A stretch of 6,089 bases of DNA, taken from RGIG6353 sp045590615 (GTDB lineage Bacteria > Bacillota > Clostridia > Oscillospirales > SIG627). Where the stretch lies: the NCBI GenBank assembly GCA_045590615.1, contig JAZNRH010000115.1:1-6089 (forward strand), given 5' to 3'. Below the pieces are notes generated by a model. It saw nothing but the letters and a program-made list of their open reading frames with translations, had not been told where the DNA came from and ran no database searches. Positions 1 through 4,881 of this stretch are shown here, piece by piece. Each line of letters begins with the position of its first letter. The first letter of the stretch is position 1. Position numbers and translations under genes: made by a program.

Positions 1-105
1 TGTGGTGGTAGCTGGATGACTCCCAACGACAAGATTGATGCAGGCGATTTCGACGGCATTACAAAGCTCGTTGCTGAGGCAGTTGCTCTTGTAAAGGATT
101 TATAA
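1..105 (+). CDS. eda: KDPG aldolase, C-terminal fragment
   Basis: This is the last 34 codons of a gene that begins before the window. It reads in frame from base 1 and ends at TAA 103-105. The peptide starts CGGSWM and continues with an acidic stretch, GDFDGIT, and an alanine-rich final helix (LVAEAVALVKDL). This matches the C-terminus of 2-keto-3-deoxy-6-phosphogluconate / 4-hydroxy-2-oxoglutarate aldolases, where GGSW lies on the last barrel strand and helps bind the phosphate. The family cleaves KDPG to pyruvate and glyceraldehyde 3-phosphate in the cytoplasm, the final step of hexuronate and Entner-Doudoroff catabolism. The Schiff-base lysine is outside the window, so activity cannot be judged. 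It converges on the GH28 gene, which makes galacturonate; that fits a pectin or hexuronate locus. The family call is fairly sure, the exact substrate less so. Confidence 0.85.
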   Translation, partial: CGGSWMTPNDKIDAGDFDGITKLVAEAVALVKDL

Positions 106-110
106 TAGTT

Positions 111-150
111 AAAAACAATGGCAAGGCGATTTCGCCTTGCCATTATTTTA
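111..150. terminator. Bidirectional rho-independent terminator after eda
   Basis: A perfect 13-bp inverted repeat lies at 117-129 and 132-144 (in practice a ~12-bp stem with a 4-nt loop), GC-rich at its core. On the + strand it is followed by ATTTTA. On the - strand it is followed by GTTTTT (the complement of 111-116). It therefore suits termination of eda from the left and of the GH28 transcript from the right. It starts 11 nt after the eda stop codon. Confidence 0.85.
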
Positions 151-256
151 TCATATAGGAAAGTGCTTTGAATTAACCTCGCCGTTTTGCTTTGTTTTAG
201 TTTTGAAAAGGTAAGGATAGGCGAGATTTGCCGGTGGCGGCTTGCCACTTTTTTTA
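151..256 (+). repeat. Structured direct repeat, copy 1
   Basis: This is a ~106-bp unit repeated directly at 257-364, with about nine substitutions and a one-base T-tract difference. On the + strand it can fold in two parts. The first is an outer stem CTCGCC 178-183 with GGCGAG 220-225, enclosing a 9-pair stem 190-198 with 208-216. The second is a small hairpin, GTGGC 234-238 with GCCAC 244-248, followed by seven T. In this copy several inner pairs are G-U or U-G where the other copies have G-C, so pairing is kept only if the + strand is the RNA strand. I do not recognise a named family. It lies beyond the eda terminator. Confidence 0.8.
234..255 (+). terminator. Terminator-like hairpin of repeat copy 1
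   Basis: A 5-bp GC-rich stem (234-238 with 244-248) has a 5-nt loop and runs directly into seven T. It is weaker than the hairpins in the other copies and has no T tract on the - strand, so it would act only on + strand transcripts. Confidence 0.5.
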
Positions 257-364
257 TCATATAAGAAATTGCTTTGAATTAACCTCGCCGTTTTGCCTTG
301 CTTTAGTTTAGAAAAAGTAAGGATAGGCGAGATTTGCCAGTGGCGGGTCGCCACTTTTTTATTG
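257..364 (+). repeat. Structured direct repeat, copy 2
   Basis: This second tandem unit keeps the same fold: CTCGCC 284-289 with GGCGAG 326-331, around CCTTGCTTT 296-304 with AAAGTAAGG 314-322, which holds one G-U pair. Its last 99 bp (266-364) match 449-547 at 97 of 99 positions, differing only at 280/463 and 347/530. It ends abruptly in ATTG exactly where the adapter sequence begins. The same ATTG joins copy 3 to the GH28 coding sequence. Copies 2 and 3 are therefore probably one genomic copy assembled twice. Confidence 0.8.
339..360 (+). terminator. Terminator-like hairpin of repeat copy 2
   Basis: AGTGGCG 339-345 pairs perfectly with CGCCACT 349-355 around a 3-nt loop, followed by T to position 360. 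The stem-plus-U-tract layout is that of an intrinsic terminator reading rightward. The same structure recurs at 522-543 in copy 3. Confidence 0.6.
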
Positions 365-448
365 AAGTCGGAGGCCAAGCGGGCTTAGGAAGACAATCCT
401 TTTGTACAACTCCTTGGCTCACAGAACGACATGGCTACGATCCGACTT
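365..448. other. Embedded MGI/BGI DNBSEQ sequencing adapter (artefact)
   Basis: These 84 bases are not bacterial. Positions 365-396 match the 32-nt MGI/BGISEQ read-1 adapter (begins AAGTCGGAGGCCAAGCGG), with one difference at 383 (G for the expected T). Positions 397-406 (TCCTTTTGTA) fill the 10-nt barcode slot. Positions 407-448 are the reverse complement of the 42-nt read-2 adapter (begins CAACTCCTTGGCTCACAGAA). Segment lengths 32+10+42 fit the circularised DNBSEQ construct exactly. The adapter sequences are recalled from memory, not searched. The match at both ends, with the right spacing, leaves little doubt that this is read-through that was not trimmed before assembly. Confidence 0.95.
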
Positions 449-547
449 AAATTGCTTTGAATCAACCTCGCCGTTTTGCCTTGCTTTAGTTTAGAAAAAG
501 TAAGGATAGGCGAGATTTGCCAGTGGCGGCTCGCCACTTTTTTATTG
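449..547 (+). repeat. Structured direct repeat, copy 3 (probably a duplicated assembly of copy 2)
   Basis: This copy begins at the first base after the adapter and ends where the unique GH28 coding sequence resumes. It matches 266-364 at 97 of 99 bases and contains the same stems, including AGTGGCG 522-528 with CGCCACT 532-538 followed by T to 543. Read on the - strand, it supplies the last ~20 codons and the stop codon of the GH28 gene. A single untrimmed 99-bp insert with adapter on both sides would produce exactly this insert-adapter-insert arrangement. Confidence 0.8.
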
Positions 548-2072
548 CCCCTTTTTCGATTAGCTTACCAACGTTCTTCAATACGTATTTTTCGTTCTCG
601 TAGCCTGTGAAGGTAACGTTGTCCAAAATCAGCTCGGCTACGTTTTCGGCGTAGATTGCCTGCTTACTAACTAACGTACAGCCGTCGGACATTGCTGCAA
701 GTCCCGGCTCGACCTCACGTTCCGTAAAGGAAATATCAACGTTTTTGAGCGTTACGCTTTCAATCGGCGCTTCGGGCAGCCCGTCAAAATAACAGCCTGC
801 GTGCTCTGCCCCCGTAGCGTGAACGTTCTCGAAAACAAAGCTTTCAAGTCTCGGTGTTCTGTCATCCGGTGGGAGGGCGTTTCTGCTTTGCACGTAGTCG
901 CTGTGTCCGTCGGGGTCGCAGAAATAAAACATATTCATTACGAAGGGGCTCTGAACGTTTCGCATTTCAATATCCCTGAAGGTAAGCTCGCTTATAACAG
1001 CTAATTTTCCACGTCCTCGCCTCGTCTTTATTCTGAGTCCTCTGTCGGTAGAGGTCATAAGACAGTTGGTTGCCGTCAGCTTCTTTACGCCACCCGACAT
1101 TTCACTGCCTATAACAATTCCACCGTGTCCTGAATCAAGGTGACAGTTCTTTATAGTGATATTTTCGCAGGGTCTTTTCAGCTTATTTGCAAGGTCGTAT
1201 TTGCAGGATTTAACTGCGATGCAGTCGTCTCCCACGTGGATATAACAGCCGAATATATTTACCCCTTTACAGCTTTCGGGGTCAATTCCGTCGGTGTTCG
1301 GAGCATTGGCAGGGTTCTCAATCTTAACGTCAATGAACTGCACGTTGTTTGAGAAAACAGGATGAATTGTCCAGCTATAGCTGTTTTTGATAGTAACACC
1401 TGCAAGGGTCACGTTGTCAGAGTTGGCAATCTGGACAGTCCTTGGGCGCCAGGCAATTCTTTTCACCTTAGGGTTTATCCACCAATCTCCGTTCTGAGCA
1501 TTGGCATCAATTTCGCCCTCGCCCACTATTGCAACGTTGGATGCACCCATAACGCTGATAAGCGATGCAAAGGTGTCTGCCTCTTCGCCTTCCCAGGAGG
1601 TAAGATAGGTGTTTTCTGCTATACACGAGGGGAGAATTGGGTATTTTGTTCTGTCAGTTTCACCGAGTATAACAGCGCCCTTGTCAAGATATACGGTGAT
1701 GTTGCTCTTGAAAAACAGAGAGGTGGTACGATATCTGCCTTCCCCGAAATAAATAGTAGAATTTTCGGGCACAGTAGAAAGAGCCGTCTGAATTGCTCGG
1801 GTGTCGTCGGTCTCACCGTCACCTACGGCGCCGAATTTCCTGACGTCAACAAAGGCCGTCTCACTTCTTGTCTTAAAGGTGGTGCACTCGTCGCCTGCCT
1901 TAATCATATATACAGTATCCGGGGTAAGCGAATAGAGTGAAAATACGTTTTTATCACTCGTCATTACCTTTTTCCCGTTGAGATAAACGTCAAACGGTTT
2001 GGGCGCATAATAGGGAGACGCACCTTTGATTTCAAAGCTTGCGCTTCTCGTTGACACGTAGAGGTTTCTCAT
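486..2072 (-). CDS. Glycoside hydrolase family 28 (polygalacturonase-type), probably cytoplasmic
   Basis: This 528-residue protein has an N-terminal fibronectin III-like domain (about 1-70) and a right-handed beta-helix from about residue 75, opening with VRKFGAVGDG. All GH28 signatures are present: NTDG 259-262, GDD 281-283, GHG 315-317 and RIK 347-349. This gives the catalytic aspartates D261, D282 and D283, with H316 and R347/K349 for substrate binding. The family hydrolyses alpha-1,4-galacturonosyl (or related rhamnogalacturonan) bonds by inversion. There is no signal peptide, and the layout resembles intracellular exo-polygalacturonases, so I infer it trims imported pectic oligomers to galacturonate. 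The start ATG (2070-2072) has AGGAG at 2081-2085, 8 nt away. Residues ~509-528 are encoded by repeat copy 3 and are not family sequence. The gene converges on eda. GH28 is certain; the exact substrate and exo mode are inferred. Confidence 0.95.
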   Translation of the reverse strand: MRNLYVSTRSASFEIKGASPYYAPKPFDVYLNGKKVMTSDKNVFSLYSLTPDTVYMIKAGDECTTFKTRSETAFVDVRKFGAVGDGETDDTRAIQTALSTVPENSTIYFGEGRYRTTSLFFKSNITVYLDKGAVILGETDRTKYPILPSCIAENTYLTSWEGEEADTFASLISVMGASNVAIVGEGEIDANAQNGDWWINPKVKRIAWRPRTVQIANSDNVTLAGVTIKNSYSWTIHPVFSNNVQFIDVKIENPANAPNTDGIDPESCKGVNIFGCYIHVGDDCIAVKSCKYDLANKLKRPCENITIKNCHLDSGHGGIVIGSEMSGGVKKLTATNCLMTSTDRGLRIKTRRGRGKLAVISELTFRDIEMRNVQSPFVMNMFYFCDPDGHSDYVQSRNALPPDDRTPRLESFVFENVHATGAEHAGCYFDGLPEAPIESVTLKNVDISFTEREVEPGLAAMSDGCTLVSKQAIYAENVAELILDNVTFTGYENEKYVLKNVGKLIEKGAIKKWRAATGKSRLSLLFLN

Positions 2073-2105
2073 TTTTCTCTCTCCTCATATGAAATTTATG
2101 ACGTT

Positions 2106-2269
2106 TATAGCCAAAGGGAGCCGAACTCTTGTCGGTTTCAAGGGTGATTTTCGTCCCTATCTTCGTTACTTTCCCTTGTAATACATTACACGTATTCCAA
2201 GCGACAAGGGAAAATTTAGACCGAAGAGGGCTTTTCTCGGCGATAATAGTTCGATTCCCTTCGGCTATA
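2106..2269. repeat. 164-bp palindromic repeat element with terminal inverted repeats, complete copy
   Basis: The left end TATAGCC 2106-2112 opens an arm (2106-2134) that is complementary to 2241-2269 at about 24 of 29 positions; the outer 21 bp match at 18. At the centre, TTTCCCTTGT 2170-2179 pairs perfectly with ACAAGGGAAA 2204-2213, enclosing AATAC 2180-2184 with GTATT 2192-2196. It has no coding capacity. The first 79 bp recur identically at 6011-6089, so it is a dispersed repeat. A MITE-like mobile element, perhaps inserted at TA or flanked by GTTTA (2103-2107 and 2270-2274), is one reading; a repeated structured RNA is another. It lies just upstream of the GH28 start and, if the - strand promoter is real, would form most of that gene's 5' leader. 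Confidence 0.75.
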
Positions 2270-2297
2270 GTTTATCACAACTGCTTGAACTTTTCAA
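2269..2297 (-). promoter_or_regulatory. Candidate promoter for the GH28 gene
   Basis: On the - strand, TTGAAA (2297-2292, 5 of 6 to the -35 consensus) is followed after 17 nt by TAAACT (2274-2269, 4 of 6 to the -10 consensus). Transcription would start near 2262 and give a leader of about 190 nt containing nearly all of the palindromic element. No better - strand promoter was seen closer to the gene. The -10 match is modest, so this is tentative. Confidence 0.4.
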
Positions 2298-2298
2298 G
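2284..2298. promoter_or_regulatory. Small palindrome between divergent promoters (possible operator)
   Basis: CTTGAA 2284-2289 and TTCAAG 2293-2298 form a perfect inverted repeat with a 3-nt gap. It overlaps the -35 of the candidate leftward promoter and lies 18 nt upstream of the rightward -35. The same hexamers, in the opposite arrangement, make up the inner part of the operator-like repeat at 4753-4775. A 6-bp arm can arise by chance in AT-rich DNA. Confidence 0.35.
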
Positions 2299-2316
2299 AT
2301 TTGTAGGTGTAAAATA

Positions 2317-2345
2317 TTGACAATTAACTAAAAAAGATGTATAAT
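2317..2345 (+). promoter_or_regulatory. Consensus sigma-A promoter for the PLP enzyme-transporter operon
   Basis: TTGACA 2317-2322 and TATAAT 2340-2345 are both exact matches to the sigma-70/sigma-A consensus, with the ideal 17-nt spacer. The start site is expected near 2352, giving a short leader of about 20 nt before the PLP enzyme gene. Confidence 0.9.
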
Positions 2346-2360
2346 TATCTCGTTTTTTTA

Positions 2361-2367
2361 AGAGGTG
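2361..2367 (+). promoter_or_regulatory. Ribosome binding site that fixes the start at 2374
   Basis: AGAGGTG lies 6 nt before ATG 2374. A GTG at 2365 in the same frame would add three residues, but it falls inside this site and has no ribosome binding site of its own, so the ATG is the better start. Confidence 0.75.
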
Positions 2368-2373
2368 ATAAGA

Positions 2374-3648
2374 ATGGAAAATATTTTTTCTCAGCTTGGT
2401 ATTTCGGATAAGGTTTTTGGCTTCGGTCAGAAAATTCTGAAGGGGCTTGAAGAGAGATTCAAGACTATAGATACCATTGCCGAGTACAATCAGGCAAAGG
2501 TTATTTCCGCAATGCAAAAAAACAGAGTCAGCGCAGCTTGTTTTGCAGGTACGACGGGCTATGGCTACGACGACCTTGGCAGAGATACGCTTGAAAAGGT
2601 GTACGCCGATATATTTCATACCGAGGCGGCTCTCGTCAGAGCGCAGATTACTTGTGGCACTCACGCTCTTGCTATTGCGCTTTCGGCAAATCTGTTGCCC
2701 GGTGACGAGCTTCTTTCTCCCGTTGGCAGACCTTATGACACTCTTGAAGAGGTAATAGGAATAAGAGAGTCGAAATGCTCTCTTATGGAGTATGGCGTAA
2801 GCTACCGTGAGGTTGAGCTTATTGACGGTGGCTTTGATTTCGAAGGTATCAGAAAAGCCATAAACGATAAAACAAAGCTTGTTACAATTCAGCGCTCAAA
2901 GGGGTATAAGACACGCCCGACCTTCTCGGTTGAGCAAATAGGTAGTCTTATTTCGTTTATAAAGGGAATAAAGCCCGACGTAATCTGTATGGTGGATAAC
3001 TGTTACGGTGAGTTCGTTGAAAAAATCGAGCCCTCTGACGTCGGTGCAGATATGACGGTTGGCTCGCTGATTAAAAATCCCGGTGGTGGACTTGCACCAA
3101 TCGGTGGTTATATCGTCGGTACGAAGGAGTGTATCGAGCGTTGTGCATATCGCTTGAGCGCACCCGGACTTGGTCAAGAGGTGGGAGCAAATCTCGGAGT
3201 TATGACGAGTCTTTACGAGGGACTTTTCCTTTCACCGACAGTCGTTGCTTCGGCTTTGAAGGGCGCAATTTTCGCAGCTAATATTTACGAAAGGCTCGGC
3301 TATAAGGTAGTTCCAAATTCCACCGAAAGCCGACACGATATAATTCAGGCAGTTGAGCTTGGCTCACCCGAGGCAATGAAGGCGTTCTGCCACGGAATTC
3401 AGGCTGCAGCTCCGGTTGACAGCTTTGCCATTCCTGAGCCCTGGCCGATGCCGGGCTACGATAACGACGTTATTATGGCTGCAGGCGCGTTTATTCAGGG
3501 CTCGTCGATTGAGCTTTCTGCCGACGGTCCTATCCGTGAGCCCTACGCAGTTTATTTTCAGGGTGGTCTTACCTGGGCTCATGCAAAGCTTGGAATACTT
3601 ATGTCCTTGCAGAAGCTAATCGAGGCAAATCTCGTTAATATAGATTAA
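2374..3648 (+). CDS. PLP-dependent enzyme, methionine gamma-lyase-like / 'aluminium resistance' family
   Basis: This 424-residue protein (MENIFSQLGI...) belongs to the fold-type I PLP family often annotated 'aluminium resistance protein' or 'methionine gamma-lyase family' (Pfam Met_gamma_lyase, B. subtilis YnbB-like). Visible marks are the FAGTTGYGYDDLGRDTLE segment near residue 60, CGTHALAIAL near 94, VDNCYGEF with D208 as the expected PLP-pyridine aspartate, and GSLIKNPGGGLAP with K234 as the likely Schiff-base lysine. Length is normal and the frame intact. The true reaction of this family is unsettled: cysteine/methionine C-S lyase chemistry is suggested by fold, and the aluminium name comes from an old cloning phenotype. 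It is the first gene of an operon with a consensus promoter and sits 23 bp before a DMT transporter that may move its substrate or product. The family is confident; the function is open. Confidence 0.9.
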   Translation: MENIFSQLGISDKVFGFGQKILKGLEERFKTIDTIAEYNQAKVISAMQKNRVSAACFAGTTGYGYDDLGRDTLEKVYADIFHTEAALVRAQITCGTHALAIALSANLLPGDELLSPVGRPYDTLEEVIGIRESKCSLMEYGVSYREVELIDGGFDFEGIRKAINDKTKLVTIQRSKGYKTRPTFSVEQIGSLISFIKGIKPDVICMVDNCYGEFVEKIEPSDVGADMTVGSLIKNPGGGLAPIGGYIVGTKECIERCAYRLSAPGLGQEVGANLGVMTSLYEGLFLSPTVVASALKGAIFAANIYERLGYKVVPNSTESRHDIIQAVELGSPEAMKAFCHGIQAAAPVDSFAIPEPWPMPGYDNDVIMAAGAFIQGSSIELSADGPIREPYAVYFQGGLTWAHAKLGILMSLQKLIEANLVNID

Positions 3649-3671
3649 ATAAAAAATAAGGAGGAAAAGCT

Positions 3672-4673
3672 ATGAATTGGTTTATAGCAGCTATTATAGC
3701 AATGCTTTGTTGGAGTGGCTCTGACTTGTTCAGTAAGGCAGGCTCAAAGCAAAGCGACAAGTATTCACACTACAAGGTGGGTATTGCCGTTGGTTTAATT
3801 ATGGGAATACACGCAATTTATTCGATTACTATCGGTGGCGTACCATTTTCGTTCTCGGATATCATTACCTATTTACCTGCATCGTTTTTCTATATCCTTT
3901 CAATGATGCTTGGTTACGTAGCGCTCAGATATATTGAGCTTTCTATTTCATCTCCCATTTGTAATACCTCGGGCGCAATGGCAGCTCTTCTGAGCATGAT
4001 AATATTTGGTATCAGCTGGAACTCAGAGCCCGAAGGCAACGAGGTTTTCCTCAACATTCCGATTGTTGTAGGTATTATCTGTACAGTAATCGGTGTTCTT
4101 GCTCTGGGTATTATTGAATATAGCGAAAATGATGAAGCAAGAGAAATGAGACAGTCTGTTTCGGGCAGAAAATATACAAAGAGCTTTATCGCAATTGCAT
4201 TTCCGATATTGTATTGTATACTCGATGCTGTTGGTACATTTGTTGATACCTTGATTGCAGACAAGTACATAGGTGATTTTGTGGCAGGCAATGCCGTGCG
4301 TGCTCAGGAGCTTGGCGAGGACGGAGTAGACCTGCTCTGTGGCGATATTCTCAATACGGCTTACGAGTTCACGTGGTTCTTTATGGCAATAATTTTTGCT
4401 ATATACGTATTTGTAATCAAGCGCCAGAAAATTGATAAGAAGTTCGACACAACCAAGCTGATTGGTGGTACCTGCGAAACGGTTGGTCAGGTGTTCTATA
4501 TGATGGTAGTCGTTTCAGGACAGGTTCAGGGCTTTGCGATTATTTCGTCCTATTGCGCAGTATCTGTGCTCTGGAGCAGAATTTTCCTCAAGGAAAAGCT
4601 TTCGTGGAAGCATTATCTGGCAATTGCCATCGCCTTTGTGGGAATTTTCATTCTCGGCTACTTCGACGTGTAA
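3672..4673 (+). CDS. DMT superfamily (EamA-type) membrane transporter
   Basis: This is a 333-residue integral membrane protein with about ten hydrophobic segments in two five-helix halves: roughly 2-18, 36-55, 66-87, 93-113, 127-148, then 171-195, 232-249, 264-283, 286-303 and 313-331. A hydrophilic loop (149-170) and a polar stretch (196-230) follow helices 5 and 6. The C-terminal motif, ending in an IFLKEKLSW loop and a final GIFILGY helix, is typical of EamA domains. The family includes exporters and permeases of amino acids, metabolites and sugars; substrate cannot be read here. It starts at ATG 3672 behind AAGGAGG (3658-3664, 7-nt spacing). The gap of 23 bp after the PLP enzyme gene, with no promoter or terminator, means one transcript, so a shared substrate or product is a fair inference. 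A strong terminator closes the unit. Confidence 0.88.
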   Translation: MNWFIAAIIAMLCWSGSDLFSKAGSKQSDKYSHYKVGIAVGLIMGIHAIYSITIGGVPFSFSDIITYLPASFFYILSMMLGYVALRYIELSISSPICNTSGAMAALLSMIIFGISWNSEPEGNEVFLNIPIVVGIICTVIGVLALGIIEYSENDEAREMRQSVSGRKYTKSFIAIAFPILYCILDAVGTFVDTLIADKYIGDFVAGNAVRAQELGEDGVDLLCGDILNTAYEFTWFFMAIIFAIYVFVIKRQKIDKKFDTTKLIGGTCETVGQVFYMMVVVSGQVQGFAIISSYCAVSVLWSRIFLKEKLSWKHYLAIAIAFVGIFILGYFDV

Positions 4674-4681
4674 AAAAACCA

Positions 4682-4722
4682 GGGCTGTAAAAAACTAATT
4701 TAGTTTTTCACAGCCCCTTTTT
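4682..4722. terminator. Strong rho-independent terminator of the PLP enzyme-transporter operon
   Basis: GGGCTGT 4682-4688 pairs with ACAGCCC 4710-4716. After one mismatch (4689/4709) the stem continues with eight more pairs, giving a stem of about 16 positions around a 3-nt loop, followed by C and five T. On the - strand the stem is followed by a run of seven T (complement of 4672-4678), so it could terminate both ways. It starts 8 nt after the transporter stop codon. Confidence 0.92.
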
Positions 4723-4723
4723 A

Positions 4724-4752
4724 TTGACATAAACGGCAAATAATAGTATAAT
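4724..4752 (+). promoter_or_regulatory. Consensus sigma-A promoter for the amidohydrolase gene
   Basis: TTGACA 4724-4729 and TATAAT 4747-4752 are exact consensus boxes separated by 17 nt, beginning two bases after the preceding T tract. Transcription should start near 4759, giving a leader of about 120 nt before the gene at 4882. Confidence 0.9.
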
Positions 4753-4775
4753 GATTTCAAGTAAGGCTTGAAATC
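4753..4775. promoter_or_regulatory. 23-bp inverted repeat over the transcription start, probable operator
   Basis: Arms GATTTCAAG (4753-4761) and CTTGAAATC (4767-4775) are perfectly complementary, 9 bp each, with a 5-nt centre TAAGG. The repeat abuts the -10 box, so the expected start site falls inside the left arm. That position suits a dimeric repressor blocking an otherwise very strong promoter. A 5'-end mRNA hairpin is less likely because the left arm would be only partly transcribed. No regulator gene is in the window, so the protein that binds is unknown. Confidence 0.65.
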
Positions 4776-4881
4776 AATAAATAATTATGAGAAATGGCAA
4801 ATTCTCGATTGAAAAAATTTATCAATTCTGAATTTATCAGTATAAGCTTTTTATAAAAAAATATTTCGGAGGGAAAATATT

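Noticed and set aside
151..378. 75-codon leftward open frame across the repeats
   Set aside because: It is made of two repeat units plus adapter, begins inside the adapter, has no ribosome binding site and resembles no family. It is a by-product of the repeat.
365..448. tRNA-like or integron attC-like element: 84 nt with 7-bp complementary ends (AAGTCGG / CCGACTT)
   Set aside because: No D-, anticodon- or T-arm consensus, and the whole stretch, including end complementarity and barcode slot, matches the DNBSEQ adapter design.
151..547. CRISPR array
   Set aside because: The units are ~105 bp and tandem, with no short repeats separated by unique spacers, and the third unit is probably an artefact.
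1362..1940. 192-codon + strand open frame opposite the GH28 gene
   Set aside because: It is antisense to a gene with all its catalytic motifs intact, shows no recognisable domain, and arises from the codon bias of the true frame.
2106..2269. Known riboswitch in front of the GH28 gene
   Set aside because: I recognise no known aptamer core, and the identical second copy sits downstream of another gene, where it could not control that gene in the same way.
2129..2320. 63-codon + strand open frame over the palindromic element
   Set aside because: It lies almost wholly inside the inverted-repeat element, overlaps the promoter region and lacks a credible ribosome binding site.
2275..2664. 129-codon - strand open frame covering the consensus promoter and the 5' end of the PLP enzyme gene
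   Set aside because: It is antisense to a well-supported gene and promoter, with no family resemblance.
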